From Flavobacteriales bacterium UBA5040 (GTDB taxonomy: Bacteria; Bacteroidota; Bacteroidia; Flavobacteriales; Weeksellaceae): a stretch of 64,000 nucleotides of DNA. Positions within the stretch are counted from its first letter, which is position 1; each line of letters begins with the position of its first letter. Below the pieces are notes generated by a model that was not told where the DNA came from, did no database searches, and was given only the letters and a program-made list of their open reading frames with translations. The stretch is taken from the NCBI GenBank assembly GCA_002415135.1, contig DIBY01000028.1:143798-207797 (forward strand), in the 5' to 3' direction. Below are positions 8,741-18,586 of the stretch, one piece after another. The translations under genes were made by a program, and so were the position numbers.

Positions 8741-8748
8741 TATCTTTG
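8741..8748 (+). promoter_or_regulatory. -7 promoter box immediately before ruvC (leaderless candidate)
   Basis: TATCTTTG ends only 5 nt before the ATG at 8754. If transcription starts about 5 nt after the box, as is usual for this promoter type, the mRNA begins at or next to the start codon. Confidence 0.6.
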
Positions 8749-8753
8749 CACTA

Positions 8754-9308
8754 ATGGTAACAGAAAAAATAATTTTAGGCATCGATCCCGGAACCGCAAT
8801 TATGGGTTTTGGACTGATTTCGGTAAAGGGAAATAAAATGGAATTAATCGCCATGCATGAATTAATTCTCAAGAAATATCCCAATCACGAAACGAAACTG
8901 AAATATATTTTCGAAAGAACTTTATCGCTCATCGATGAATATCATCCGGATGAGGTTGCACTCGAAGCGCCATTTTTCGGAAAAAACGTTCAGTCGATGT
9001 TGAAGTTGGGTCGTGCACAAGGTGTTGCTATGGCCGCTTCTTTACACCGTGATGTTCCTATCACCGAATATTCTCCTAAAAAGATTAAAATGGCCATCAC
9101 CGGAAACGGAAATGCCAGCAAAGAACAGGTTGCCGGAATGCTCAAAAATCTTCTTAATTTAAAAGAATTTCCGACCAAATACTTAGATGCTTCCGATGGT
9201 TTAGCCGTGGCCGTTTGTCATCATTTTAATTCTGGAAATTTAACAACTGACAAATCTTACACCGGTTGGGATAGTTTTTTAAAACAAAATCCAGATCGAC
9301 TTAAGTAA
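8754..9308 (+). CDS. ruvC: Holliday junction resolvase RuvC
   Basis: The 184-residue protein matches RuvC over its full length. The acidic active-site residues are visible: D10 in GIDPGT, a Glu in VALEAPFF (about residue 64), and the C-terminal DASDG pair. It cuts four-way junctions delivered by RuvAB during recombinational repair. ruvB is elsewhere in this window (32752-33774) and ruvA was not seen, so the genes are dispersed as is common in Bacteroidota. The promoter box is only 5 nt upstream of the start codon. Confidence 0.97.
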   Translation: MVTEKIILGIDPGTAIMGFGLISVKGNKMELIAMHELILKKYPNHETKLKYIFERTLSLIDEYHPDEVALEAPFFGKNVQSMLKLGRAQGVAMAASLHRDVPITEYSPKKIKMAITGNGNASKEQVAGMLKNLLNLKEFPTKYLDASDGLAVAVCHHFNSGNLTTDKSYTGWDSFLKQNPDRLK

Positions 9309-9452
9309 TCTAGTTCTCTGATTTTCAGCGTTTTTAATTGTAAAAGTATTTTACAAGAATTACACAAAAGATTTACTTGGTTAAACCTAATACTATCTGT
9401 AACATTGTTGTGTTTTCTAGGACCAATTAGATAACGCTTAAATTATTGACAG

Positions 9453-10526
9453 ATGAATACGCAAAAAATAAATCCTCTAACCCAATCAAATCATTCGATG
9501 AACTGGTTTCAAAAATTCCTGATGATTTGCTCCGGTGGAAACATTCATATCTTAAAGAAAACGCCAAGCGAGTGGAATAAATTTTCGGGTATTGGTGGCA
9601 TCGTTTTATTCACCGCAGCTTTTGCAACTCTTTCGGCAGGTTATGCAATGTTTACCGTGTTTGATGATATTTGGATTTCCGTTGGCTTTGCAGTTTTATG
9701 GGGTTTGATGATCTTTAACCTCGATCGGTATATTGTTTCTTCAATTAAGAAAACCGGAACATGGTGGAATCAAGTATTAATGGCGATCCCAAGATTGATT
9801 TTGGCGGCTTTCTTAGGTATTATCATTTCCAAACCTTTAGAATTAAAGATTTTTGAAAAGGAAGTGAACAAACAATTAAATACGATTATTCAACGAAATA
9901 AAACCCAGCTTCAAGCCGAAATGAACGGTAGGATCTTACAACAGTCAGGACCATTTGACACTGAGAAAAAAGAAATTCAAACCAAGATTGCGGACTATCA
10001 AAAATCTTTTGATTCAGCTTCGGTGGAATTAGAAAAGGAAATCCTTGGAAAGCAAAGTGGTTTAACAAGCGGAAAAGTCGGTTATGGGACAAACGCAAAA
10101 CGAAAAGCAGAATTGAAAGAACAACGGCGTCTGGATATGGAAAATTATCAGAAACAGATTGCGCCTCGATTGGAATATTTAGACAAAGAAGTTTCCAAGG
10201 TTTACACCAATATTGAAAAGGAACGAGATAAAACAGAAACTTTCGAAGATCAGTTCAATGGATTTGCGGCCCGATTGCAAGCCTTAGATGAACTGGGCAA
10301 AAACTCTGCAATTATTGGAGTTGCGGCGGCTTTCATTATGGGACTTTTTATCACTTTAGAAATTGCTCCGGTTTTGGTAAAGCTAATTTCGTCGGTTGGA
10401 CCTTACGATCATCTTTTAGAAAAAACGGAAAATGATTTTAAACTCTATTCCAAAGAAAAAATAGAAAAAGGAAATGCTTTAGCAGATTTTAGAATTGATG
10501 ATTTTAAAGATCAACTGAGGAAATAA
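9453..10526 (+). CDS. DUF4407 membrane protein with coiled coil
   Basis: The 357-residue protein fits the DUF4407 layout. It has paired N-terminal transmembrane helices (about 47-95), another near 110-128, a long charged helical or coiled-coil stretch (about 135-270), then a final membrane helix (about 278-305) and a charged tail. The family is widespread in Bacteroidota and has no established function. The next gene (a TPR protein) begins 22 bp later, so the two are probably co-transcribed. A role in envelope organisation would be a guess. Confidence 0.82.
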   Translation: MNTQKINPLTQSNHSMNWFQKFLMICSGGNIHILKKTPSEWNKFSGIGGIVLFTAAFATLSAGYAMFTVFDDIWISVGFAVLWGLMIFNLDRYIVSSIKKTGTWWNQVLMAIPRLILAAFLGIIISKPLELKIFEKEVNKQLNTIIQRNKTQLQAEMNGRILQQSGPFDTEKKEIQTKIADYQKSFDSASVELEKEILGKQSGLTSGKVGYGTNAKRKAELKEQRRLDMENYQKQIAPRLEYLDKEVSKVYTNIEKERDKTETFEDQFNGFAARLQALDELGKNSAIIGVAAAFIMGLFITLEIAPVLVKLISSVGPYDHLLEKTENDFKLYSKEKIEKGNALADFRIDDFKDQLRK

Positions 10527-10548
10527 TTTGTAGATTTATCAAAAAAAG

Positions 10549-11169
10549 ATGAAAAGGTTTACTAGTTTTCTTCTGCTGTTTTTCGCACTTTCATTTTCTT
10601 TTGCACAGTCAAAGAAAGAGATCAAACGACAAGGGTTGGCTGCTTTTAACAGTGAGGATTTTGTGACGGCAAAAGGCCACTATCTTCAATTATTAGAGAA
10701 AGGCGACAAGACCTGGGAAACGTATACGATTTTGGGAGACTGCGAATTTAAAACCGGAAATCCTGACGAAGCTTTCGCGTATTACAAAAAAGCACAAGAA
10801 AAAAACCCTATTTATTCTGGACTTTATTTGCGGGTTGCGACCGTTTTAAGACAGCAAAAAAAATACGATGAAGCGGTGATGAATTTTAGAAAGATGTTAA
10901 TTACCAATCCCAGAACACCGCAAATCTATAATATGATTGCAAGTACGTATTACGAAAAAGGAGATTATCATGCCGCTTTAGAGGAGATCAATACCATGGT
11001 GCAATATGGTGGTGAAGATTTAGATTCAAGTTTTGGACGAAGCATTTCCTATATTAAATTGAATAAAATTCCTGAAGCTTGTGTGGAATTAGAAAAGGCA
11101 GACCAATTTGACGTTACTAATGAGAACCGAGAAATTGATGTCATGAAAGCCCAGTTTTGTACGAAATAG
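10549..11169 (+). CDS. secreted tetratricopeptide-repeat protein
   Basis: The 206-residue protein has a signal peptide (MKRFTSFLLLFFALSFSFAQ) followed by about four TPR units. The helical pairs include TWETYTILGDCEFKTGNPDE, YSGLYLRVATVLRQQKKYDE and PQIYNMIASTYYEKGDYHAA. The protein is likely periplasmic and acts as a protein-interaction scaffold. It follows the DUF4407 gene closely, which suggests they work together. No catalytic motif is present. Confidence 0.82.
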   Translation: MKRFTSFLLLFFALSFSFAQSKKEIKRQGLAAFNSEDFVTAKGHYLQLLEKGDKTWETYTILGDCEFKTGNPDEAFAYYKKAQEKNPIYSGLYLRVATVLRQQKKYDEAVMNFRKMLITNPRTPQIYNMIASTYYEKGDYHAALEEINTMVQYGGEDLDSSFGRSISYIKLNKIPEACVELEKADQFDVTNENREIDVMKAQFCTK

Positions 11170-11232
11170 ATGCAAAAAAAAATGCCTGCAAAATTTCTTA
11201 AGCAGACACTCCATAGCTGATTTAGTGTTATT

Positions 11233-11805
11233 TTAATTCAGGCTATTTACTGTTTTAGCAACTTCTTCTGATTTTACAGTTCCTTCTTGTTGATCAACCA
11301 TTTCGCCATTTTTATTAAAGACCGAAATGATGTTCGAATGAGAAAAAACAATCGGTGAAATCTTCTTGTATTTCACTGCCAGAACATTTGCTAATTCCCG
11401 TACAGATTCTTTATCGCTTCTAATAAAAAGCCAAGGTTCTCCGTACATGTTGTTTTGTTTCGCATACGCTTTCAAAACTTCAGGTGTATCATTTTCCGGA
11501 TCAATGGAAACCAATAACATCGTTGTTTCTTTCAATTTCTTTGGGTCGATCTTCGAAGCAACGCTTCGCATGTCAGCTACCAAGATCGGACAAGCCGTTG
11601 TACAACTTGTAAAAATCATGACGACTACTAAGTTCTTTCCTTTCAAATCTTTTAACTGAAGTTCTTGACCTTCTTGATTTTGCCATTTGGAATCAAGGAC
11701 AAATATAGATTCAGTCAAGGATTTAGCTTCGGTTTTCTTTTCCTTATTTTCTTGACAGGAAAAGAGCAATAATGAAGTGACGAATATAATTAAAAAGTTT
11801 TTCAT
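11233..11805 (-). CDS. SCO1/SenC-family copper chaperone lipoprotein
   Basis: The 190-residue protein has a lipoprotein signal ending LLLFSC, then a thioredoxin-like SCO domain with the copper-binding CTTAC pair (about residues 68-72). The distal His is in FSHSN (about 155). SCO proteins deliver copper to cuproenzymes such as cytochrome oxidase. Here the gene overlaps the upstream nirV-like gene by 4 bp (ATGA) in the nirK operon, so delivery of copper to nitrite reductase is a reasonable inference. Confidence 0.92.
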   Translation of the reverse strand: MKNFLIIFVTSLLLFSCQENKEKKTEAKSLTESIFVLDSKWQNQEGQELQLKDLKGKNLVVVMIFTSCTTACPILVADMRSVASKIDPKKLKETTMLLVSIDPENDTPEVLKAYAKQNNMYGEPWLFIRSDKESVRELANVLAVKYKKISPIVFSHSNIISVFNKNGEMVDQQEGTVKSEEVAKTVNSLN

Positions 11806-12653
11806 TTTGTACTATTTGTAGAATCTTTTGCACATCGAAAACCGAGGTTTCCAACCGTATAGTTCGCTTTTAAACTTGATCTGAAAGCATATCTCATAAA
11901 AGAGGCATAGTTCAGAACATCAGTCGTACTTGTCGCTGCAGATGCGCAGAAAAGTCCTTTGTCATCGAATTCTGCTGTTCGGGAATCGCTGGTCGTCATG
12001 ATTGAATTAAAATCATCCGTCCATTCCCAAACCAGATCGAACATATTGTAAATTCCGTAATAATTGGGCGCAGAAACTTTGACTTTATTTTTCTGTCGGT
12101 CTTTCTCGTTGTAAAGATTAATTAAATGAGATGAATAAGTTGGTTTGTCTCTGGCGTTCGCGTTTTCCTCATCGGCCATGGCTACATATTCCCATTCATC
12201 TAAAGTCGGCAATCTTTTGTCGGCGCTTTTAGCATAAGCTTTTGCAGCAAACCACGAAACATAAGTTACCGCTGCATTAGGATCTGCATTTTTCGGAAGC
12301 GTTTCGTCATCTTGCCAATCTTTCAAATACGTTTCATCAGCAAAGAGTGCTTTGATATTGCTTCGTTTCCATTTTGGATTTTTCTTTACAAAATCAAGAT
12401 ACTCAGTGTTGGTTACAGGTCTTTCATCTAATAGAAAATCTTCGACTTTTACCAAAGTACTGTCTGTTCCGTAAAAAGGTTGATAGTCGCCGCCTTTGAT
12501 CAAAACCATTTTGACATCGGGTGTAACAGCAATTTCCTTTTCAGAATTGTCAGAAGATACGTTTGTGGTAGAAAGTGTATTTGCTTTTTCGCAAGAAGTC
12601 AATAGAAAAAAGAAACCACCAACGAACATCAATATTTTAAAAATTTTGGACAT
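11802..12653 (-). CDS. nirV: NirV-like formylglycine-generating-enzyme-fold lipoprotein
   Basis: The 283-residue protein has a lipoprotein signal (FLLTSC) and an FGE-sulfatase/SUMF1 domain (about 45-275) ending with the conserved NLGFRCAKD. NirV, a protein of this fold, is encoded beside nirK in many denitrifiers, and this gene lies 36 bp downstream of nirK. Its C-terminus overlaps the start of the SCO gene by 4 bp. The paired active-site cysteines of true formylglycine-generating enzymes, which lie about 20 residues before GFRC, appear to be missing (ASFMRYAFR in that region). It is therefore probably not an active sulfatase-modifying enzyme. The gene symbol rests on context and fold. Confidence 0.75.
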   Translation of the reverse strand: MSKIFKILMFVGGFFFLLTSCEKANTLSTTNVSSDNSEKEIAVTPDVKMVLIKGGDYQPFYGTDSTLVKVEDFLLDERPVTNTEYLDFVKKNPKWKRSNIKALFADETYLKDWQDDETLPKNADPNAAVTYVSWFAAKAYAKSADKRLPTLDEWEYVAMADEENANARDKPTYSSHLINLYNEKDRQKNKVKVSAPNYYGIYNMFDLVWEWTDDFNSIMTTSDSRTAEFDDKGLFCASAATSTTDVLNYASFMRYAFRSSLKANYTVGNLGFRCAKDSTNSTK

Positions 12654-12689
12654 GGCGGTTTCTTTAATTTTAATTTAAGTTAAATGAGA

Positions 12690-13724
12690 TTATTGTACTT
12701 TATGGTAAACTTTCGGATTTTTCTCTCCAGTCACTTTTAAAGTTCCAATGGCACCTTTATTAAATGCTCGGAAGATAGAGTGGTCTACGATAATATAGTT
12801 TCCTGGCTCTTCCACTTTAAATTCTACGATAGCGGCGCCACCTGCTGGGATAATAGTAGTCTGTACATTATGGTTGATTGTAGTACCACCTTCTACATAA
12901 ACTCTGTCGAAGATCTCGCCAATTACGTGGAAAGAAGAAACCAAGTTTGGCCCACCATTTCCAACGAAAAGTCTCACTGTTTCACCTACTTTCGCTTCTA
13001 AAGCTTTTGCTCCCATCAAGGCATTTTTCTTACCGTTGAATACAACATAAGTTGGTCTTTCGTCAACACCTTTGTCTTGATCAAATTCCTGAAGTCCTTT
13101 TTCATCGGTTTTTCCTTTGGTGTAAAATTCACCTTGCATGATGTAATACTCACGGTCAACTTTTGCCAATCCACCTGCTGGTTCTACTAAAATCAAACCG
13201 TACATACCGTTTGCGATGTGCAACGGAACTGGCGCTGCAGCACAATGGTACACATATAATCCTGGATTTAAAGCTTTAAAATTAAAGATCGCTTCTTTTC
13301 CTGGCGCAACGTTGGTTGCTTCCGCACCACCACCTGGACCGTTCACTGCGTGAAGATCGATATTATGAGGCATCACACTGTCGCTTCGGTTGGTTACGTG
13401 AAGTTCAACTTCATCACCAACTCTAATTCTAATAAAAGTTCCTGGAACCGTACTGTTGAAAGTCCAGAATTTATAAGTTACGCCATCAGCCAGTTCGCCA
13501 ACTTCTTCAGTTGCTTCTAAATGAACAACTACTTTTTTAGCAGCTCTGTCGCCGATCGCAGCGGGAACCATTGGTGGATTTACAATTTTTTGAGTTTCTG
13601 TTTCACCACTTACTTTAATTTCCATGGCATTTTCGGTTTTTCCCGAAGAATCGTCTGATGGATTTTGTTTGCACGCCTGTAAAGCGAAAAGAACGAGTGC
13701 AAAACTTGTTAGGATACGTTTCAT
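12690..13724 (-). CDS. nirK: copper-containing nitrite reductase NirK (lipoprotein form)
   Basis: The 344-residue protein has a lipoprotein signal (LFALQAC) and two cupredoxin domains. Type 1 copper ligands are visible in MPHNIDLH, YHCAAAPVPLH and IANGM (His, Cys, His, Met). Type 2 copper and catalytic residues are in DLH, the His before Cys, SSFHVIGE and VDHSIFRAF. The VNGPGGG and YVEGG stretches are also typical. It reduces nitrite to NO in the periplasm; the lipid anchor resembles neisserial AniA. It is first in an operon with the NirV-like and SCO genes. No nitric oxide reductase is encoded in the window. Confidence 0.95.
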   Translation of the reverse strand: MKRILTSFALVLFALQACKQNPSDDSSGKTENAMEIKVSGETETQKIVNPPMVPAAIGDRAAKKVVVHLEATEEVGELADGVTYKFWTFNSTVPGTFIRIRVGDEVELHVTNRSDSVMPHNIDLHAVNGPGGGAEATNVAPGKEAIFNFKALNPGLYVYHCAAAPVPLHIANGMYGLILVEPAGGLAKVDREYYIMQGEFYTKGKTDEKGLQEFDQDKGVDERPTYVVFNGKKNALMGAKALEAKVGETVRLFVGNGGPNLVSSFHVIGEIFDRVYVEGGTTINHNVQTTIIPAGGAAIVEFKVEEPGNYIIVDHSIFRAFNKGAIGTLKVTGEKNPKVYHKVQ

Positions 13725-13757
13725 TGAATGATATTTATTTGTTTCTGTTTAGTAGGA

Positions 13758-13765
13758 CAAATTTA
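13758..13765 (-). promoter_or_regulatory. -7 promoter box of the nirK operon
   Basis: On the minus strand this reads TAAATTTG, an exact TAnnTTTG match, ending 33 nt before the nirK start. No clear FNR/CRP-type palindrome was found nearby. Confidence 0.55.
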
Positions 13766-13915
13766 TCCTATTTGAATTACTTTTGAAAATTTTGATATAT
13801 GAGTTTTGTCAGATTAAAATTGATGAGCTATAAAACACTTTACTCACGGTGTTTTTCTCTTTATCGACGAATGTCATAATGGGCTTAATATAAAAATAAT
13901 TGAGTAAAATCCAAA

Positions 13916-14365
13916 TTAATTATTGGAAAGTTTAAGAATCAAAGGATCTACAATATTCTTTTGCGAGTAATAATTCGCGCCACAAATATTTGATTTCAAG
14001 GTGTAATTTCCTTTTACAATCACGAATTGATTTTTGCTGTTTCTGGAAATAGGTAAGTTATAGATCTGGTTATTCTGAACACCAACTAATCTCACAATTA
14101 TATTACAGTTGGAGGTGTTTTCGATCACTGCGGCAGTGTTTTTTTCTTGAGGATCGCTATCATTTAAAAGGTAAGTAAGAACCTCTGCCGTGACGTACTT
14201 TTTATTGATTTGATCTTTTTCTAGCAAATCGGAAAACTCTCTATTTTCGTTGCTTGAACTTGAGGAAGTTGGCGAATTAGTCGGTCGGTAAATCGTATTT
14301 CCGGTCGGTATCATGTCGCAACTCATTAAGAACAAAAACGATAAAAGCAGATATAATCCTTTCAT
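13916..14365 (-). CDS. hypothetical lipoprotein (possibly DUF6759)
   Basis: The 149-residue protein has a lipoprotein signal ending LFLMSC, a Ser/Thr-rich linker (about 25-45) and a small domain with NTSNCNIIVRLVG and a KGNYTLKSNICGANYYSQK ending. The ending resembles a small domain recurrent in Chryseobacterium proteins that I believe is called DUF6759, but I cannot confirm it. The two domain cysteines could form a disulfide. It is flanked by separate transcription units (guaB and nirK), and its function is unknown. Confidence 0.65.
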   Translation of the reverse strand: MKGLYLLLSFLFLMSCDMIPTGNTIYRPTNSPTSSSSSNENREFSDLLEKDQINKKYVTAEVLTYLLNDSDPQEKNTAAVIENTSNCNIIVRLVGVQNNQIYNLPISRNSKNQFVIVKGNYTLKSNICGANYYSQKNIVDPLILKLSNN

Positions 14366-14458
14366 ATTATTTTAAAAAAGTAAATATACTGATTATTAAA
14401 AATTTTAAAAGAAAAATGCCAACGAATTAACCTTTGCATTTGTATTAATTGATCTCTT

Positions 14459-15919
14459 TTACAAAGAGTAATTCGGTGCTTCCTGGGTAATAATCACATC
14501 ATGTGGATGAGATTCTTTCAAACCACTTCCGGTGATCATCACCATTTTTCCGTCTTTCTGTAAAGTGTCGATATCTTTCGTTCCGCAATATCCCATACCT
14601 GCACGGATTCCGCCAGTTAACTGAAAGATAACATCTTCTAATTTTCCTTTGTGCGGAACGCGACCTTCAATTCCTTCAGGAACGAATTTCTTGGCTTCAC
14701 TTTGAAAATATCTTTCTTTTCCGCCACGTCTCATTGCTGAAAGTGAACCCATTCCCTGGTAGGCTTTAAATGTTCTACCCTGGAAAATAATTTCTTCACC
14801 TGGAGATTCATCAGTTCCGGCTAAAAGAGAACCAAGCATTACGGCACTTGCTCCAGAAGCCAAAGCTTTTACGATATCCCCGGAAAGTTTAATTCCACCA
14901 TCGGCGATAACGGCTACATTTTTCGTTTTTGCGTATTCGAAAACATTATAGATTGCAGAAAGTTGAGGAACACCAACACCTGCAACAACTCTCGTTGTAC
15001 AAATAGAACCTGGACCAATTCCTACTTTCAGGATATTTGCGCCTGCTTCAATTAAATCTTTCGCACCTTCTGCAGTTACAATATTTCCGCCTACAATATC
15101 GAGGTCAGGAAAATTCTCACGGATCTCTGTAATTTTATCTAAAACGCCTTTTGAATGACCGTGTGCAGAATCAACGGCGATAATATCAACCCCAGCATTT
15201 ACCAAAGCAGTAACTCTGTCGATGGTATCTTCGCCAATACCAACTCCAGCTCCTACAATCAGTTTTCCTTTGTTGTCTTTGTTTGCGTTCGGATATTCTA
15301 ATTGATTGTCAATATCTTTAATGGTAATTAAACCAACTAATTTAAAATTTTCATCAACAATCGGAAGTTTTTCAACGCGGTGTTTCAGTAAAATTTCTTT
15401 GGCTTGTTCTAAAGTAGTTGTCTTGTCCGACGTGATCAATTTATCTTTGGTCATCAATTCTTCTACTTTCGCATCCAGGTTTTCCTGATACTTCACATCA
15501 CGATTGGTAATGATTCCAATTAAAGTATTCTCATCATCAACCACGGGTAAACCAGAAATTTTATAGTCCGCCATTAAGTCGCGGGCGTATTTTAAAGTAT
15601 GATCTTTGGTAAGGGTAACAGGATCTGAAATCATCCCATTTTCTGAACGTTTCACACGATACACTTGTGCCGCCTGCTCTTCAATAGTCATGTTTTTATG
15701 AATGAAACCAATGCCACCAACTCTTGCCATAGCAATGGCCATTTCTGCTTCGGTTACCGTATCCATTGCTGCGGAAACGATGGGAGCATTAAGCGTAATT
15801 TTATCGGAAAGTCGTGATTTTAAGGAAACCTGATTAGGTAAAACTTCTGAATAAGAAGGGATTAGAAGTACGTCATCGAAAGTGATGGCAGTTTCTACGA
15901 TTTTGTTGTGGATAGACAT
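14459..15919 (-). CDS. guaB: IMP dehydrogenase
   Basis: The 486-residue protein is a standard IMPDH: a TIM barrel interrupted by two CBS domains (about residues 90-205). The catalytic loop GPGSICTTR holds the nucleophilic Cys (about 300), with the flap motif MRRGGKERY (about 395) and the C-terminal GIRAGMGYCG. It converts IMP to XMP with NAD+, the committed step to GMP. It appears to be monocistronic. Confidence 0.98.
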   Translation of the reverse strand: MSIHNKIVETAITFDDVLLIPSYSEVLPNQVSLKSRLSDKITLNAPIVSAAMDTVTEAEMAIAMARVGGIGFIHKNMTIEEQAAQVYRVKRSENGMISDPVTLTKDHTLKYARDLMADYKISGLPVVDDENTLIGIITNRDVKYQENLDAKVEELMTKDKLITSDKTTTLEQAKEILLKHRVEKLPIVDENFKLVGLITIKDIDNQLEYPNANKDNKGKLIVGAGVGIGEDTIDRVTALVNAGVDIIAVDSAHGHSKGVLDKITEIRENFPDLDIVGGNIVTAEGAKDLIEAGANILKVGIGPGSICTTRVVAGVGVPQLSAIYNVFEYAKTKNVAVIADGGIKLSGDIVKALASGASAVMLGSLLAGTDESPGEEIIFQGRTFKAYQGMGSLSAMRRGGKERYFQSEAKKFVPEGIEGRVPHKGKLEDVIFQLTGGIRAGMGYCGTKDIDTLQKDGKMVMITGSGLKESHPHDVIITQEAPNYSL

Positions 15920-15990
15920 CTTTTACTTTCTGCGCGAAATTAAGTTATTTTAATTAAAAATAAAAGTTTATGCATTTTATTAACAAAACT

Positions 15991-18537
15991 TTAATTTGCG
16001 TTTTTCAATAAAATCCATTGTGATTTCTGAATTCTATTTCCCGCATCATCGGTTATGATGTAATAAGTCCAATAGGTTCCAGTGGCATAACTGATTCCGG
16101 TTCTGGATTTTCCATCCCAATAAGATTTGTTTTTATCGGTGTGTTCATAGACTTTAGTGCCGTATCGATCGAAAATTGCCAGTTGTAAGGTACTCATGTT
16201 TCCTAAGGCTGAATAATCCCAGACATCATTAAATCCATCATCATTTGGGGTAAAGACATTCGGCAATACCGTATCAGGATTTCCGGGTTGTTCAGGAATT
16301 TCAGTTTGAATTAACTCTACTTTTCGAATAGCGAAACAACTGTTTTGAGTTATTATTCTGGCGTAAATCTCAGTACTGTTCGTGATGAATTTGGTGAGCT
16401 GACTGCCTGTGATCTCATTGCGATTGCCTTCTGCATCACTTTTTGTTCGGTAATATTTAATAAGGTCATTATCAGGATTAGCCACTACAGCTTCTGTTAA
16501 ATCATAAACATAACTTCTACTGTTAAAACTTTTCGGGAATATTGCATTTTTTAATTCTGCGGTAGGCGAGGAGTACACCGTAAAAGAGGCTTTAAATATT
16601 TCATAGAATCCACTTTCTGCGGTCAATCGATAAACGATTCTGTTTTCTCCAGAAAAATCTTCATCGATGGTAACCAAAATATCTTCGTATTCTACCGTTG
16701 CCGATCCAGAAAGCGGTTGCGTTAAAATTTGAATTGATTTTACCACTTCCTTAATTCTGGGTGGACTAAAGGCTGGACTTATTAAAAAGGAATGACAGAA
16801 ACTACCAAGATATTTCTCCGTTAGAGTATAAGGGCAGGCAATAACGTTTACTGCATCGGTTGTAAAACTAAAGCCAGTGTAAAAACAGACACATCTGTAA
16901 TCTCCAGGGAGCGTCGGAATAAAAGTAGAATTGGTAGCACCCGGAATATCGACGCCATTTCTTTGCCATTGAAAACTAACGAAATCGGTATTGTTTAGAT
17001 AAAGATATACGCCTTCTTCAATACAGTTTCCATTTTTAATGACAAAAGGATCATTTGAAAAAGCGGTGTAACTACTTCCAAATCCTGCATATCGGTGTCC
17101 ACCTATAGCATCAACCAACAAACTTTTAGTAGAAGAAATAGTGATGTTGCCTGAGTTGGCAGGTCTGCTAAAGTAGGACCAACCGGGTTTTCCCGGCATA
17201 GGCGAAAGATCGTTCACCGTTGTCCCGTTATAAGTGACGTTGGCATTATTCTCAGTCTTGACCGTAATTTTATTGTCCATCGTTACCACTCCGATTTTAT
17301 CAACACTTGGAATTTGGATGGTGTTCGCCAATTTCTGTCTTGGATCTGATAAATAATTTTTGTCGAGCGGATAAGAAAACAACATTCCACTTGAAACATC
17401 GGTGAAATCTGGCGACGGACCTCTAACCAGCATATTAAATCCTCCGATCAACTGGTAAAAGTAAATAGGTTCCGAAGATCGAACAAACATACCAGCGTTT
17501 GGGATGGTCATACTATCGGAATTGGTGAAGCTTGGCTGAGAATCGGGTATCCATTTATCGCTTACATTAGGGGTTGGCGCAATAAAGTGTTGCCCTTTGT
17601 TTAAAATAATATACGGCGTTGTTTCCTCGTTAAAATAAATTTTGGTATTATCTTTCGTAGCGACGATCAATGGTTTCTCCATTCCTGCTACGGTCTTTGT
17701 CATTCCGTTGGCAACGAAGTATTCTTTACCTATTTTAGAAGTTGGCACCGTTTGATCGAAATTCATATTCCCGCCGGGTTCACCAATATTTTGGCTCACA
17801 AAATTTCCATTGATCACGACGATGGGTTCATCAGAAGTTATTTTTGCCCCGATTAAATTCGGATCATTGTCATCTAAAATTCCACTCGGATTATTGGCTT
17901 TTTTATCGGCCGCCACAATGAACGATTCTCCTTTATTTAAAACAAAATTTAATTCGTCGTCGGTACTTCCATCAGAAAAAATAATTCTGGGATCGTATTC
18001 AGAAAAGCGAACATGGGTATTGTCTTTGGTAGCCATTACCGAGGCCACGTAATTTTTGTCGTCAGGATTTCTGCCGTAAAGAATATTCTGATCCATGACG
18101 GTATAAAATTCTTTTCCTAAGGCAGATTTCCCTTTAGATCCGAAAGCTTCAGTAATAGAAGGATTGGTAAGAAGTGGACCTTTGGCAACTCTTAAACTTG
18201 CATAAAAACTTTTTTCGCCGGTGATATGAATCCCGCTTGGAATCGGTTTCATCACACGCCGGTCAGTAGCTGCGTAAATCATGGAACTGTCGTCTAGTTG
18301 AAAAACAGCGGGCGAAGAACTGCTGATGGTTAATGTTTTTAACAAAACATTATTGTTATAGACCTTTACGGTAAAAGGAGCTGTTTTTTCGGTGGAGAGA
18401 TAAAAGTAAATTTCAGAAATCTGATATCCGTTTCCAGTGCGGTAAATCGGCGGAAACCAATGTTCTAAGTCTAACTGGGCTTTAGCGCTTACACTGAAGA
18501 AAATTAGAAGTGTTAAAAATATCTTAGAAAATTTCAT
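15991..18537 (-). CDS. T9SS type B cargo protein with IgGFc-binding-like N-terminal region
   Basis: The 848-residue protein has a signal peptide (ending VSAKAQ), then a long N-terminal region like the IgGFc-binding N-terminal domain family (about 50-490). Ig-like segments follow. The C-terminal 90 residues carry the gliding-motility-associated/T9SS type B signature (VLPNVFTPNDDGFNDVW, FDRYGTKVYE, WDGKS, GTYWTYYI). It should be exported by the type IX system to the cell surface or medium. It is the shortest of three paralogues in the window; the others are at 35997-39470 and 39637-44553. Ligand unknown. Confidence 0.9.
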   Translation of the reverse strand: MKFSKIFLTLLIFFSVSAKAQLDLEHWFPPIYRTGNGYQISEIYFYLSTEKTAPFTVKVYNNNVLLKTLTISSSSPAVFQLDDSSMIYAATDRRVMKPIPSGIHITGEKSFYASLRVAKGPLLTNPSITEAFGSKGKSALGKEFYTVMDQNILYGRNPDDKNYVASVMATKDNTHVRFSEYDPRIIFSDGSTDDELNFVLNKGESFIVAADKKANNPSGILDDNDPNLIGAKITSDEPIVVINGNFVSQNIGEPGGNMNFDQTVPTSKIGKEYFVANGMTKTVAGMEKPLIVATKDNTKIYFNEETTPYIILNKGQHFIAPTPNVSDKWIPDSQPSFTNSDSMTIPNAGMFVRSSEPIYFYQLIGGFNMLVRGPSPDFTDVSSGMLFSYPLDKNYLSDPRQKLANTIQIPSVDKIGVVTMDNKITVKTENNANVTYNGTTVNDLSPMPGKPGWSYFSRPANSGNITISSTKSLLVDAIGGHRYAGFGSSYTAFSNDPFVIKNGNCIEEGVYLYLNNTDFVSFQWQRNGVDIPGATNSTFIPTLPGDYRCVCFYTGFSFTTDAVNVIACPYTLTEKYLGSFCHSFLISPAFSPPRIKEVVKSIQILTQPLSGSATVEYEDILVTIDEDFSGENRIVYRLTAESGFYEIFKASFTVYSSPTAELKNAIFPKSFNSRSYVYDLTEAVVANPDNDLIKYYRTKSDAEGNRNEITGSQLTKFITNSTEIYARIITQNSCFAIRKVELIQTEIPEQPGNPDTVLPNVFTPNDDGFNDVWDYSALGNMSTLQLAIFDRYGTKVYEHTDKNKSYWDGKSRTGISYATGTYWTYYIITDDAGNRIQKSQWILLKNAN

Positions 18538-18586
18538 TGCCTAAATTTAATTAAAAAAAAAGCAATGATTTAGTTACTAATGTTAA

